64,000 nt of DNA, from assembly GCA_051414805.1 (NCBI GenBank), contig CP166702.1:1240001-1304000 (forward strand), given 5' to 3'. The notes under the pieces are model-generated. The model saw only the letters and a list, made by a program, of their open reading frames with translations, was not told the DNA's origin and searched no databases. This DNA is from Xenophilus sp003671765 (GTDB lineage: Bacteria; Pseudomonadota; Gammaproteobacteria; Burkholderiales; Burkholderiaceae_C). The translations under genes and the position numbers were made by a program. Every line of letters begins with the position of its first letter. Position 1 is the first letter of the stretch. Shown piece by piece: positions 42,936-51,811 of the stretch.

Positions 42936-43328
42936 ATGGCCGTCGTCAGGGCATTCATCGTCGATGACAACCCCACCCTCCGGGCGAACCTGGCGGGTAC
43001 CCTGCGCGACGTCGCGCGCGTCGAACCGGTGGGCGAGGCCGACTCCGAGGCCAGCGGCAGCGCCTGGCTGCGCGAGCATGCGGGTCAATGGGACCTGGCC
43101 ATCGTCGACCTCTTCATCGGCGCGGGCAGCGGCCTGCGCGTGCTCGAGGCCTGCCGCGTCCGCGCGCCCGGCCAGCGGGTGGTGGTGCTGAGCAACCACA
43201 CCACGCAACAGGTCCGCATCCGCTGCCGCCAGCTGGGCGCCGACGCGGTGTTCGACAAGGCCACCGAGCTCGACGACCTGATCGACTTCTGCCTGCGCAG
43301 CCGCGAGGCGCGGCTGCAGGCTCACTGA
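42936..43328 (+). CDS. Stand-alone receiver-domain response regulator (CheY-like)
   Basis: The 130-residue protein is a single receiver domain: acidic pair Asp10-Asp11 (VDDN), phospho-acceptor Asp58 in IVDLFIG, Ser86 at the signalling Ser/Thr position and conserved Lys108 in FDKAT. There is no DNA-binding or enzymatic output domain, and no histidine kinase is encoded nearby. The ATG at 42936 is preferred because the in-frame ATG at 42816 adds 40 residues without domain character. It is convergent with the LysR gene; the stops overlap by a few bases (43322-43328). Confidence 0.88.
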   Translation: MAVVRAFIVDDNPTLRANLAGTLRDVARVEPVGEADSEASGSAWLREHAGQWDLAIVDLFIGAGSGLRVLEACRVRAPGQRVVVLSNHTTQQVRIRCRQLGADAVFDKATELDDLIDFCLRSREARLQAH

Positions 43329-44227
43329 GACCGGTCGGCCCGGCCCGCGGCCGTCTCGCGGATCAACTGCCACACCCGCTGCGCCAGCGGCGAGGGCGCG
43401 CGGTTGCGCCGGTGCACGAGCACGATGTCGCGCTGCACCACCGGCGTCAGCGGCCGCACCGCCAGCCGGCCCAGGCCGTCCGGCGGCACGGCCAGCGCGG
43501 GCATCACGCTGATGCCGATGCCGGCCTCGACCATGCGGAAGACCGTGGTGGGATGGCCCAGCTCCTGCACCACCTCGCACTGCGCGCCGTGCCGTTGCAG
43601 CGCCGTGTCGATGAGCCGCCGGCTGCCCGAGGCATGGTCGAGCAGCACCAGCGGCTGGCCGCTGAGGGCCGACCAGCGCACCGTGCGCGGCTTCGTCAGC
43701 GCGTGCTCGCGGGGCGCCACCAGCACGAAGGGGTCGTGCATGATCGATTCGGAATGCAGGTCCTCGGACGCCGAGGGCTCGATGACGACGCCGAAGTCCA
43801 CCTCGCCCGCGCGCACGCTGCCCAGCACGTCCTGCTGGATGCGGTCGAGCAGCACCAGCTGGATGTCGGGCTCCTGGCGTGCGCAGGCGGCGATGCAATC
43901 GGGCATCAGGTTGGCCGACAGGGTGGGACTGCTGGCGACCCGCACCTTGCCGCGCCGCGCATGGGCCATGCCGCCCACGTCCTGCAGGGTCTGGTCGAGC
44001 TCGTCGAGCAGGCGGTCGAGCCGCGCGGCCAGCGACTGGCCGGCCTCGGTGAGCGCCACCTCGCGCGTGGTGCGGTCCAGCAGCTTCAGGCCGAGCTGCG
44101 ACTCCAGCTCGTGGATCGAGCGGCTGACGGCCGGCTGCGTGAGCCCGATGCCGTCGCCGGCCCGGCTGAAGTTGCGCTCCAGCGCAACGGCGCGGAAGAC
44201 GCGCAGCTGGCGCAGGGTGACGTTCAT
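43322..44227 (-). CDS. LysR family transcriptional regulator
   Basis: The 301-residue regulator has the N-terminal winged helix-turn-helix (MNVTLRQLRVFRAVALERNFSRAGDGIGLTQPAVSRSIHELE split over residues 1-42) and the two-part periplasmic-binding-like effector domain. It is divergent from the SBF-like transporter gene, the usual arrangement for a LysR protein controlling its neighbour. The start at 44227 fits family length; the frame is open to 44290. The 14-mer GATAAATCCATTTC in the shared control region is repeated upstream of the tctC gene. Confidence 0.93.
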   Translation of the reverse strand: MNVTLRQLRVFRAVALERNFSRAGDGIGLTQPAVSRSIHELESQLGLKLLDRTTREVALTEAGQSLAARLDRLLDELDQTLQDVGGMAHARRGKVRVASSPTLSANLMPDCIAACARQEPDIQLVLLDRIQQDVLGSVRAGEVDFGVVIEPSASEDLHSESIMHDPFVLVAPREHALTKPRTVRWSALSGQPLVLLDHASGSRRLIDTALQRHGAQCEVVQELGHPTTVFRMVEAGIGISVMPALAVPPDGLGRLAVRPLTPVVQRDIVLVHRRNRAPSPLAQRVWQLIRETAAGRADRSQ

Positions 44228-44267
44228 CGGCGGTCCGTGTTCATGCAACCGGATCATAAAACGATGA

Positions 44268-44281
44268 GATAAATCCATTTC
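44268..44281. promoter_or_regulatory. Candidate LysR-type site between the LysR and SBF genes
   Basis: GATAAATCCATTTC lies 40 bases from the LysR start and 33 bases from the transporter start. It is identical to the 14-mer at 33445-33458. Confidence 0.45.
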
Positions 44282-44314
44282 ACTTTTCAATGGCGGCGGC
44301 GCCCAATCGGGGCC

Positions 44315-45322
44315 ATGGCACGCTCACGCTTCCTTCCCGACAACTTCACCCTGGCCCTGGTCACCACGGTGGCCGTCGCCACGCTGCTGCCGGCCAGCGG
44401 CCGCGTCGCCCATTTCTTCGAGGGGCTGACCACGGTCGCGATCGGCCTGCTGTTCTTCCTGCACGGCGCCAAGCTCTCGCGCGAGGCGATCCTCGCGGGC
44501 ATCACGCACTGGCGGCTGCACCTGCTGGTGTTCTGCGCCACCTTCGTCCTGTTCCCGCTGCTGGGCTTGGCGCTCAAGCCGGTGCTGGCGCCGCTGGTCA
44601 CGCCGGCGCTGTACGTGGGCGTGCTGTACCTGTGCGTGCTGCCGGCGACGGTGCAGTCGGCCATCGCCTTCACCTCGCTGGCGCGCGGCAACATCCCGGC
44701 CGCCGTGTGCAGCGCCTCGGCCTCGACGCTGCTGGGCGTGTTCGTCACGCCGCTGCTGGTCAACCTCGTGGTCGTGCCGCACCACATGGGCAGCGGCTCG
44801 CTCGACGCCATCGGCCGCATCCTGCTGCAGCTGATGGTGCCCTTCGTGGCCGGCCACCTGCTGCGCCCGTGGATCGGCGGCTTCGTCAAGCGCCACGCGC
44901 CGGTGCTCAAGTTCGTCGACCAGGGTTCGATCCTGCTGGTGGTCTACACCGCCTTCAGCGCGGCCGTGATCGAGGGGCTGTGGAAGCAGGTGCCGCTGTC
45001 GGCACTGGGCGGGCTGCTGGTGGTGTGCGCCGTGCTGCTGACGCTGGCGCTGGTGCTCACCACGCTGGCGGCGCGCAAGCTGGGCTTCGACAAGGCCGAC
45101 GAGATCACGATCGTCTTCTGCGGCTCCAAGAAGAGCCTGGCCAGCGGCGTGCCGATGGCCAAGGTGCTGTTCCCGGCCGCGTCGGTGGGCGCGATCGTGC
45201 TCCCGCTGATGCTCTTCCACCAGATGCAGCTGATGGTCTGCGCGGTGCTGGCGCAGCGCTATGCGCGTCGGCCGCAGGAGCCGGAAACCGCAGGCGAACC
45301 GGCCGCGCTTGCCAAGACCTGA
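44315..45322 (+). CDS. SBF-like (YfeH/BASS family) transporter
   Basis: The 335-residue protein has ten hydrophobic segments. SBF-like marks include GLLFFLHGAKLSREAI, LYLCVLPATVQSAIAFTSLARGN and the C-terminal FCGSKKSLASGVPMAKVLFP. Family members relate to bile acid:sodium symporters, but the substrates of the bacterial YfeH branch are largely unknown; organic acids are likely. The divergent LysR regulator suggests inducible expression. A 17-bp palindromic repeat lies between this gene and the convergent Na/Pi symporter gene. Confidence 0.9.
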   Translation: MARSRFLPDNFTLALVTTVAVATLLPASGRVAHFFEGLTTVAIGLLFFLHGAKLSREAILAGITHWRLHLLVFCATFVLFPLLGLALKPVLAPLVTPALYVGVLYLCVLPATVQSAIAFTSLARGNIPAAVCSASASTLLGVFVTPLLVNLVVVPHHMGSGSLDAIGRILLQLMVPFVAGHLLRPWIGGFVKRHAPVLKFVDQGSILLVVYTAFSAAVIEGLWKQVPLSALGGLLVVCAVLLTLALVLTTLAARKLGFDKADEITIVFCGSKKSLASGVPMAKVLFPAASVGAIVLPLMLFHQMQLMVCAVLAQRYARRPQEPETAGEPAALAKT

Positions 45323-45378
45323 CTTGGCAATTTCTGGAAAGAAATCGAGTGCTTGCGCCCGAGCAGCGGGCGCGAGCA

Positions 45379-45395
45379 GCTATGAAATCGATAGC
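45379..45395. repeat. 17-bp palindromic repeat, copy 7
   Basis: GCTATGAAATCGATAGC lies in the gap between two convergent genes, 25 bp from the stop of the Na/Pi symporter gene. Just before it is a CGAGTGCTTGCGCCCGAGC / GCGGGCGCGAGCAGC hairpin that I recall as part of the extended repeat in Comamonadaceae. Confidence 0.82.
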
Positions 45396-45420
45396 AAGGT
45401 GAACGCCTGCGCCGCGCGGC

Positions 45421-47085
45421 TCAGGCGTCTTCCAGCGGCGTGAGCCGCGACTCGCGCAGCCGGCTGGGCGCCAGGGCCCCGGCGGAGTCGAGGATCGGGT
45501 AGGCGATCGAGCAGATGTGCGAGTTGATGCGCTTGAGGTCGCTGATCAGGTCGATGTGCAGCGAGCTGGTCTCCATGCTCGGCGCGGTGCGGTCCATCAG
45601 CCGCGCCAGGTGCGTCGTGGCGTAGGCGCGCTCCAGGTCCCGAAAGCGCGCCTTCTCCTCGAGCAGCTTCTGCGCGTCGCGCACGTTGCCGTTGAGGAAC
45701 ACGCTCATGCCCAGGCGCAGGTTGGCCACCAGGCGCTCGTGCAGCTCGACGATCTCGGCCATGCCGGCCTCGGAGAAGTTGCGCTGCGGGCGGATCTTCT
45801 TGTCCTCGATGTCGATGATCACCCGCTCGATGATGTCGCCCACCTGCTCCATGTTGATGGTGAAGCTGATGATGTCGGTCCAGCGCTTGCTCTCCTCCTC
45901 GCCCAGCGCCTCGCGCGAGATCTTGGTGAGGTAGTACTTGATGTCGGAGTAGAGCTGGTCGACGGTGTCGTCCATGCGCCGCAGCTCCTCGGCCAGGCGC
46001 AGGTCGTTGTTGCGGATCACCGAGAGCATGCCGATCAGCATGCTCTCCACCACGTCGGCCTGGTGCAGCGCCTCGCGCGCGGCGTTGGAGATGGCCAGCG
46101 AGGGCGTCGACAGCGCCGAGGGGTCGAGGTGCTGGGGCCGGCTGCTCGACAGCGACTGCGGCGGTGCCGGCAGCAGCTTCATCGACAGGCGCGCCACCGG
46201 CGCCGTGAGGCCGATGAAGGCCACGCTCGCCACCACGTTGAAGGCCAGGTGGTACAGCACCACCAGCTGCGTCGGGCCCTGCACGTGCGGCCGCACGTAC
46301 TGCAGCCACAGGCCGATGAAGGGCGCCGCGATCGCCACGCCCAGCAGCTTGAAGACCAGGTTGCCCACCGTGACCTGGCGCACCGCAACCGAGGACTTGG
46401 CCGTGGTCAACACCGCCAGCAGGCCGCTGCCCAGGTTGGCGCCCAGCACCAGGCCCAGCGCCACGTCCAGCGGCACGACGGCGGACGAGGCCATCGCCGC
46501 GACCAGCAGCACCACCGCCAGGCTGGAGTAGGCAACCACGGCCAGCACCGCACCCACCGTGATCTCCAGCAGCACGTCGCTGGTGATGGAGGTGATGATG
46601 GCCCGCATGGCCGGCCCCTCGAACAGCGGCCCGGTGGCCTGCACCACCAGCTGCAGCGCGAGCAGCATCAGGCCCAGGCCGATCAGCACGCGGCCGAAGC
46701 GCCCCGCGGGGCTGGCCGGGCGCGTGATGGAGAACACCACGCCGGTGAAGATGAAGAGCGGCGACAGCCAGGACAGGTCGGTCGAGAACAGCACCGACAT
46801 CAGGGCCGTGCCGATGTCGGCACCGCGCATCACCGCCAGCGCGGCCGGCAGCGTGATCAGCCCCTGCCCGACGAAGGACGAGGTCATCAGCGAGGTGGCG
46901 GTGCTCGACTGCACCAGCGCCGTCACGCCGATGCCGGCCAGCGCGGCGGAGAAGCGGTTGGACAGGCTGTGCTGCAGGAACTTGCGCAGATTGCCGCCGA
47001 ACACGCGCAGGACGCCGGTGCGAACGAGATGGGTGCCCCACACGAGCAATGCGATGGCCGCCAGCAGGTTCAGCAGATGTTTCAT
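45421..47085 (-). CDS. Na/Pi cotransporter family protein (NptA/YjbB type)
   Basis: The 554-residue protein has eight or more membrane segments in two related halves (GIGVTALVQSSTATSLMTSSF and ALGLVLGANLGSGLLAVL, the QSSS/GxNxG-type motifs of NaPi-II symporters). A cytoplasmic PhoU-like helical domain follows (about 330-520, with RLAEELRRMDDTVDQLYSDIK). Such proteins move phosphate with sodium, in bacteria often outward or low-affinity inward. It lies 78 bp after the phosphodiesterase gene on the same strand, hinting at a common phosphate theme. Confidence 0.93.
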   Translation of the reverse strand: MKHLLNLLAAIALLVWGTHLVRTGVLRVFGGNLRKFLQHSLSNRFSAALAGIGVTALVQSSTATSLMTSSFVGQGLITLPAALAVMRGADIGTALMSVLFSTDLSWLSPLFIFTGVVFSITRPASPAGRFGRVLIGLGLMLLALQLVVQATGPLFEGPAMRAIITSITSDVLLEITVGAVLAVVAYSSLAVVLLVAAMASSAVVPLDVALGLVLGANLGSGLLAVLTTAKSSVAVRQVTVGNLVFKLLGVAIAAPFIGLWLQYVRPHVQGPTQLVVLYHLAFNVVASVAFIGLTAPVARLSMKLLPAPPQSLSSSRPQHLDPSALSTPSLAISNAAREALHQADVVESMLIGMLSVIRNNDLRLAEELRRMDDTVDQLYSDIKYYLTKISREALGEEESKRWTDIISFTINMEQVGDIIERVIIDIEDKKIRPQRNFSEAGMAEIVELHERLVANLRLGMSVFLNGNVRDAQKLLEEKARFRDLERAYATTHLARLMDRTAPSMETSSLHIDLISDLKRINSHICSIAYPILDSAGALAPSRLRESRLTPLEDA

Positions 47086-47163
47086 GGACGGGGCGTCCGC
47101 TCCTTGTTCTTGTGTGGCGTCATCATGCGCCCGCGCGGGGCGGGCGTCTGTCGGCGCAGGGCG

Positions 47164-48027
47164 TCAATCGATCAAGGCGCCATTTTCATGGAAAGGATAG
47201 GGCCCCTCGAATTCGCCCGACATCGCCAGGTGCGTGACCAGGCGCTGCTCCGACGTCCAGGCGTGCAGGCGGTAGCCCGGCGGTTCCAGCGTCCAGGCAG
47301 AGGCCGCATCGGGCGCGAGGTCCAGCTGCACCTGGTGGCCCGGTGCCGGCGAGGTGCTGGCGATGGTGCCGCCGAAGCGCACGTCGATGGCCCGGTGCAG
47401 GTGGCCGCAGACGATGCGCTCCACGTTCGGGTGCTGGCGCACGATGGCCTCGAGCCGCTCGCGGCCCTGGAGCAGCCCGATACGGTCCATGTGGCCGATC
47501 AGCGTCGAGAAGGGCGGGTGGTGCATGGCGATGACCACCGGCTCGCCGCGGCAGCCGGCCAGCGTGGCCTCGAGCCAGTCGAGCTGCGCGTCGTCCAGCG
47601 CGCCGTGGCTGGCGCCGGCGACGGCGGTGTCCAGCGCCACCAGGCGCAGTGCGCCGACCCGCACCGAATAGCGGACCGGGCCTTCGGTGCCCAGGTAGGC
47701 GTGATCGGGAAAGCTGCGGCGCATCTGCTCGCGCTCGTCGTGGTTGCCGGGCAGCAGGTACAGCGGCATGGTCAGCGGCGCGAGGAGGCGCGCGAGGTGC
47801 GCGTACTCGGCTTCACGGCCGAAGTCCGTCAGGTCGCCGGTCAGCACGATCGCGTCGGGCTGCTGCGGCAGGCGCAGCACCGAGGCCACGGCGCGAGCCA
47901 GGTAGGGCGCCGTGTCGATGCGGCCGTAGGCCAGGCGGCCCGGTTCGCGGATGTGCAGGTCGGTGATCTGGCCCAGCAGCGTGAGCGTGGTCGCGACCGG
48001 AGCGGCCGATGCGGTCTGCGGGGTCAT
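47164..48027 (-). CDS. GpdQ/CpdA-like metallophosphodiesterase
   Basis: The 287-residue protein is a calcineurin-type phosphoesterase with the full metal set: Asp23 and His25 (ITDLHI), Asp65 (LTGDLTDFG), Asn95-His96 (PGNHDER), MHHPPF and a C-terminal GHLHR. Overall pattern (LAYGRID, MHHPPFSTLIGHMD) resembles GpdQ glycerophosphodiesterase more than cAMP phosphodiesterases, but both share the fold. The start overlaps the ABC ATPase stop by 4 bp (ATGA), so the two are translationally coupled. Hydrolysis of an imported phosphodiester is the natural reading. No signal peptide is seen. Confidence 0.88.
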   Translation of the reverse strand: MTPQTASAAPVATTLTLLGQITDLHIREPGRLAYGRIDTAPYLARAVASVLRLPQQPDAIVLTGDLTDFGREAEYAHLARLLAPLTMPLYLLPGNHDEREQMRRSFPDHAYLGTEGPVRYSVRVGALRLVALDTAVAGASHGALDDAQLDWLEATLAGCRGEPVVIAMHHPPFSTLIGHMDRIGLLQGRERLEAIVRQHPNVERIVCGHLHRAIDVRFGGTIASTSPAPGHQVQLDLAPDAASAWTLEPPGYRLHAWTSEQRLVTHLAMSGEFEGPYPFHENGALID

Positions 48028-49085
48028 GCGCCCACCTCCTGCGTGCTCATCAGCCGCTCCGCGCGGATGCGGATGCCGACCTCGTCGCCCGGCTGGTAGG
48101 GCGCGTCGCGGCCCACCTCGGCCATCAGCAGCGGCTGGTCGTCGGCGCGCAGCTGCAGCTGCACCCGCTCGCCGAGGAAGGTGCGCCGCTCCACGCGCGC
48201 CAGCCCCCATCCGTCCTGGCGGGCGCCGATCTCGATGTCCTCGGGGCGCACGAGCAGCGTCTCCTGGCCGTGCCAGGCCTCGGGGCAGGCGAGGGCGGCG
48301 CCGCCAATGCGCACCACGCGCTCGGCCTGCGCCTGCGCGTCGCGCGCCAGGCGGTTCACCCGGCCCAGGAACTCGGCCACGAAGGGGTGCGCGGGTGCGC
48401 GGTACAGGTCCTCGCCACGGCCCACCTGCACGATGCGGCCGGCCCGCATGACGGCCAGCCGGTCGGCGATGGCCATCGCCTCCTGCTGGTCGTGGGTGAC
48501 GTGGATGGCCGTGATGTGCAGGCGCCGCAGCAGCTCGGCCAGCTCGTCGCGCAGCGACTCCTTGAGCTTGGCATCGAGGGCGGCCAGCGGCTCGTCCAGC
48601 AGCAGCACGCGCGGGCGCACGGCCACGGCGCGGGCCAGCGCCACGCGCTGGCGCTGGCCGCCCGAGAGCTCGGACGGGCGCTTGTTTTCCAGGCCGGTGA
48701 GGCGGGTCAGCTCGACCAGCTCGCCCACCGCACGGCGCTCCTCGTCGCGCGACACGCCGCGGATGCGCAGCCCGTAGCCGATGTTGGCCGCCACCGTCAT
48801 CTGCGGGAAGAGCGCGTAGCTCTGGAACACCATGCCGATGCCGCGCTGCTCGACCGGGCGGCGCGTCACGTCCTGGCCGCCGAAGACGATGCGGCTGCCC
48901 TCGTCGGGCGATTCCAGGCCCGCGATGATGCGCAGCAGGGTGGTCTTGCCGCAGCCCGAGGGGCCCAGCAGGGCCAGCACCTCGCCGGCCTCCACGTGCA
49001 GGTCGGTGGGCAGCAGGCCGCGGGTGCCGTCGGCGTAGGTCTTCGCGCAGTTCGCGATGTCGACCGGGATTCGTTCAAGTTCCAT
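48024..49085 (-). CDS. ABC transporter ATP-binding protein (PotA/FbpC type)
   Basis: The 353-residue ATPase has Walker A GPSGCGKTT (41-49), Q-loop VFQSYALFP (about 86-94), signature LSGGQRQR (140-147) and Walker B LLLDEPLAALDA (161-172). A C-terminal TOBE domain is typical of polyamine, iron and phosphonate importers. It belongs with the two permeases and the binding protein upstream. It overlaps the preceding permease gene by 11 bp and the phosphodiesterase gene by 4 bp. Confidence 0.95.
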   Translation of the reverse strand: MELERIPVDIANCAKTYADGTRGLLPTDLHVEAGEVLALLGPSGCGKTTLLRIIAGLESPDEGSRIVFGGQDVTRRPVEQRGIGMVFQSYALFPQMTVAANIGYGLRIRGVSRDEERRAVGELVELTRLTGLENKRPSELSGGQRQRVALARAVAVRPRVLLLDEPLAALDAKLKESLRDELAELLRRLHITAIHVTHDQQEAMAIADRLAVMRAGRIVQVGRGEDLYRAPAHPFVAEFLGRVNRLARDAQAQAERVVRIGGAALACPEAWHGQETLLVRPEDIEIGARQDGWGLARVERRTFLGERVQLQLRADDQPLLMAEVGRDAPYQPGDEVGIRIRAERLMSTQEVGA

Positions 49086-49878
49086 GGCGTTTCTGGATCA
49101 GGTTGGCCAGGTACTGCAGGATCCACAGCACCGGCAGGATGACGGCGAAGAAGACGAGGGTGTAGGCTGAGCCCACTTCCAGGCGCATCGATGCATAGCT
49201 GTCGGCCAGGCCGACGGGCAGGGTCCGCGTGAGCGGCGTGTGCAGCATCCAGGTCAGGTTGAATTCGCCGACCGAGAGCGTGAACACCATCAGGCTGCCG
49301 GCGACGATGGCCGGAAAGACCGCCGGCACCAGCACGCCCAGGAAGCGCTGGCGAAAGCTCGCGCCCAGCGAGCGCGCCGCCTCCTCCAACGCCACCAGGT
49401 CGTCGCGCTGGAAGGCCGAGGACACCGTGCGCACCATGAAGGGCAGGGTGAAGACGATGTGGCCGACCAGGATGAAGGCGAAGCTCTGGCGGAAGGCCGT
49501 GACCTGGCCGTAGGCCAGGATCAGCGCGAGCGCGGTCGCCAGCCCGGGCACGGCGACAGGCAGCGTGAGCAGCTCCTCGAAAGTGTGGGCCCAGCGCGAG
49601 CGGCTGCGCGCCAGCGCATAGGCGCAGGGCACGCCCAGCACGATGGTGCCGACCACGCAGGCCAGGGCCAGCAGCAGCGAGGCGCCGACCGTGTTGCCAT
49701 ACACCTCCCACACCTCGCCGAGCCAGCGCAGCGTGAGGCCGCTCTTGAGTCCGCTGCTGTAGTTGTTGACCAGGCCGGCCATCACCGACAGGAGCATCGG
49801 CGCGATCATGAACACGCTCACCGCCACGGTGACGGCGAAGAGGAAGGGCGAACGCGTGGTGCTGTGCTTGTGTTGCAT
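49075..49878 (-). CDS. ABC transporter permease 2
   Basis: The 267-residue protein has six membrane helices. The EAA-type coupling motif EEAARSLGASFRQRFLGVLVPAVFPA contacts the ATPase. It pairs with permease 1 as in PotB/PotC-type importers. The ATG at 49878 (MQHKHSTTRSPF) has an AAGGAC ribosome binding site. Eighteen base pairs separate it from the upstream permease gene. Confidence 0.92.
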   Translation of the reverse strand: MQHKHSTTRSPFLFAVTVAVSVFMIAPMLLSVMAGLVNNYSSGLKSGLTLRWLGEVWEVYGNTVGASLLLALACVVGTIVLGVPCAYALARSRSRWAHTFEELLTLPVAVPGLATALALILAYGQVTAFRQSFAFILVGHIVFTLPFMVRTVSSAFQRDDLVALEEAARSLGASFRQRFLGVLVPAVFPAIVAGSLMVFTLSVGEFNLTWMLHTPLTRTLPVGLADSYASMRLEVGSAYTLVFFAVILPVLWILQYLANLIQKRHGT

Positions 49879-49895
49879 CGAGATCGTCCTTTCGC

Positions 49896-50717
49896 TCAAC
49901 GCACCGCCGGGCTGCCGCCGGCGCGGCGCGCCAGGAACAGCACCAGCCAGGTGACCAGGCCCAGCGCGATCGACAGCGAGGCCGCGAGCGCGAAGTTGGC
50001 GTAGTTGGTGAACTCGTTGTAGATGGTGATGGGGATCACCTCGAACTTGCTGGCCAGCGTGAAGGCCGTGCCGAAGGCGCCCATGGCGGTGGCGAACAGG
50101 ATGGCGCCGCAGGCCAGCGTGGTGGGCGCCAGTTCGGGCACCCACACGTCGCGCACCACGCGCAGGCGCGAGGCGCCCAGCGAGCGCGCCGCTTCCTCGA
50201 GCTGCGGGTTCATCGCCACGGCCGCCGCCGCGTAGGTGGCGATGGCGCGCGGCAGCGAGAAGTACAGGTAGGCCAGGAAGAGCCCGAGCAGCCCGTAGGC
50301 GAAGGTGATGCGCTCGCCGCCGAGGGCGCTGCTGAGGTCGGCCACCAGCCCCTGCCTGCCGCCCAGCAGGATCACGAAGAAGCCGATGATCACGCCCGGG
50401 AAGGACAGCGGCAGCGTGAGCAGCGACAGCAGCACGCGCTTGCCGATGAAGTCGCGGCGCGCGAGGTAGATGCCCACGGCCGAGCCCAGCGCGAGCGTGG
50501 CGACGGTCACGGCGGCCGACAGCAGCACGGTGTTGACCATGCTCTGCAGGTAGCGGCCGTCGGTGAGTACGGCGAAGTAGGTCGCCCAGCCCTTCTCGGC
50601 CGGCAGTGCCAGCAGGCGTGCGATCGGCAGCAGCCAGAAGGCGGCGAAGAAGGCCGCCGCCGGCAGCAGGCACGCCAGCCGCAGCCAGCGGGCGTTCCCG
50701 TTCGTGGAAGCCTTCAT
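49896..50717 (-). CDS. ABC transporter permease 1
   Basis: The 273-residue protein has six membrane helices and the coupling motif EEAARSLGASRLRVVRDVWVPELAPT in the expected loop. The N-terminus, MKASTNGNARWLRLACLLPAAAFFAAFW, reads as an uncleaved first helix. It lies 17 bp downstream of the binding-protein gene and shares its loop motif with permease 2, so the two form a heterodimeric channel. Confidence 0.92.
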   Translation of the reverse strand: MKASTNGNARWLRLACLLPAAAFFAAFWLLPIARLLALPAEKGWATYFAVLTDGRYLQSMVNTVLLSAAVTVATLALGSAVGIYLARRDFIGKRVLLSLLTLPLSFPGVIIGFFVILLGGRQGLVADLSSALGGERITFAYGLLGLFLAYLYFSLPRAIATYAAAAVAMNPQLEEAARSLGASRLRVVRDVWVPELAPTTLACGAILFATAMGAFGTAFTLASKFEVIPITIYNEFTNYANFALAASLSIALGLVTWLVLFLARRAGGSPAVR

Positions 50718-50734
50718 GCCCGGGATGGCGGCGC

Positions 50735-51748
50735 TCAGCGCACGTCCTTCAGGTAACGGTCGGAGAAGGCGCGCTGGGCCTGCGCCATGCGTGCATAGTC
50801 GACGGCCTTGGCGCGCGCGTAGTCGCTGGCCGGCAGGAACTGGGCTTCCACGTCCTTGGGCATGGCGTTGGCGCGCACGGGGCGCAGGTAGGCCTTGGCC
50901 CAGATCGCCTGGCCTTCGTCGGAGAGCACGAAGTCCAGCACCTTCTTCGCGTCGGCGGCATGCGGGGCCTTGGCGACCAGGCTCATCACGTAGGGCACGA
51001 CCACGGTGCCTTCGCTGGGGATGACGAAGGCGACATTGGCCTTGTCCTTGTACTTGGCGCGGTAGGCGTTGAAGTCGTAGTCCAGCAGGATCGCGATCTC
51101 GCCAGACAGCACGCGCGCGTACGAGGTCTGCTTGGGCACGATGGGTTCGTTCTTCTGCAGCTGCTTGAAGTACTCGATGGCCGGCGTGAAGTTGTCCATG
51201 TTGCCGCCGCGCGATTCGTTCACCGCCACGGCACCGACGTAGCCGACGAAGGCCGAGGCGGGGTCGAGGTAGCCGATCAGCCCCTTGTAGTCGGGCTTGA
51301 GCAGGTCGGCCCAGCTTTTGGGAATGGGCTTGCCCTTGAGCGCATCGACGTTGACCATGAAGCCGAGGGTGCCCGAGTGGATGGTGAACCAGTTGCCGGC
51401 CGGGTCCTTCAGGCCGGCGGGAATGTCGTTCCACGCGGCCGGCTTGTAGGGTTCGACCACGCCGTCCTTCTGCGCCTGGATGGCGAAGGTCACGCCGAGG
51501 TAGGTGACGTCGGCCACGGGGCTCGCCTTCTCGGCCACCAGCTGGGCCAGGGCCTGGCCCGAGTTCTTGTTGTCGGCCGGCACGGTGACGCCGGTCTTGG
51601 CCTTGATGGCGCGCAACTGCGTGCCCCAGTCGGCCCACTCGGTCGGGCAGTTGTAGCAAATGGCGGTCTGTGCCATGGCGCCGCCGGCGACGAGGCCGGC
51701 CGCGAGCACGGCCGCGCGGGCGATGCGGTGGAAGGTGACGAAAGACAT
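50735..51748 (-). CDS. ABC transporter substrate-binding protein
   Basis: The 337-residue precursor has a signal peptide cleaved after AMA (about residue 26) and an extracellular-binding fold of the iron/polyamine/phosphonate type. Typical segments are AQLVAEKASPVADVTYLGVTFAIQAQ, GTLGFMVNVDALKGKPIPKSWADLLKPDYKG and VLDFVLSDEGQAIWAK. Two cysteines lie near the mature N-terminus (ICYNCP), close enough for a disulfide. The ligand is not known; the downstream phosphodiesterase suggests a phosphodiester. It follows the LacI gene by 63 bp. Confidence 0.92.
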   Translation of the reverse strand: MSFVTFHRIARAAVLAAGLVAGGAMAQTAICYNCPTEWADWGTQLRAIKAKTGVTVPADNKNSGQALAQLVAEKASPVADVTYLGVTFAIQAQKDGVVEPYKPAAWNDIPAGLKDPAGNWFTIHSGTLGFMVNVDALKGKPIPKSWADLLKPDYKGLIGYLDPASAFVGYVGAVAVNESRGGNMDNFTPAIEYFKQLQKNEPIVPKQTSYARVLSGEIAILLDYDFNAYRAKYKDKANVAFVIPSEGTVVVPYVMSLVAKAPHAADAKKVLDFVLSDEGQAIWAKAYLRPVRANAMPKDVEAQFLPASDYARAKAVDYARMAQAQRAFSDRYLKDVR

Positions 51749-51811
51749 GGAGAAGCTCCTGGGATGGATGGGTGGTTGTTGTGGGGAGAAAAAAGAGAAA
51801 AGGGGCGCCGC

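Noticed and set aside
40728..43898. A 1,056-codon open frame on the minus strand covering the EamA gene and far upstream
   Set aside because: Only the downstream part is a real EamA gene. The rest is antisense to the quinone oxidoreductase and receiver genes, with arginine/alanine-rich composition caused by high GC.
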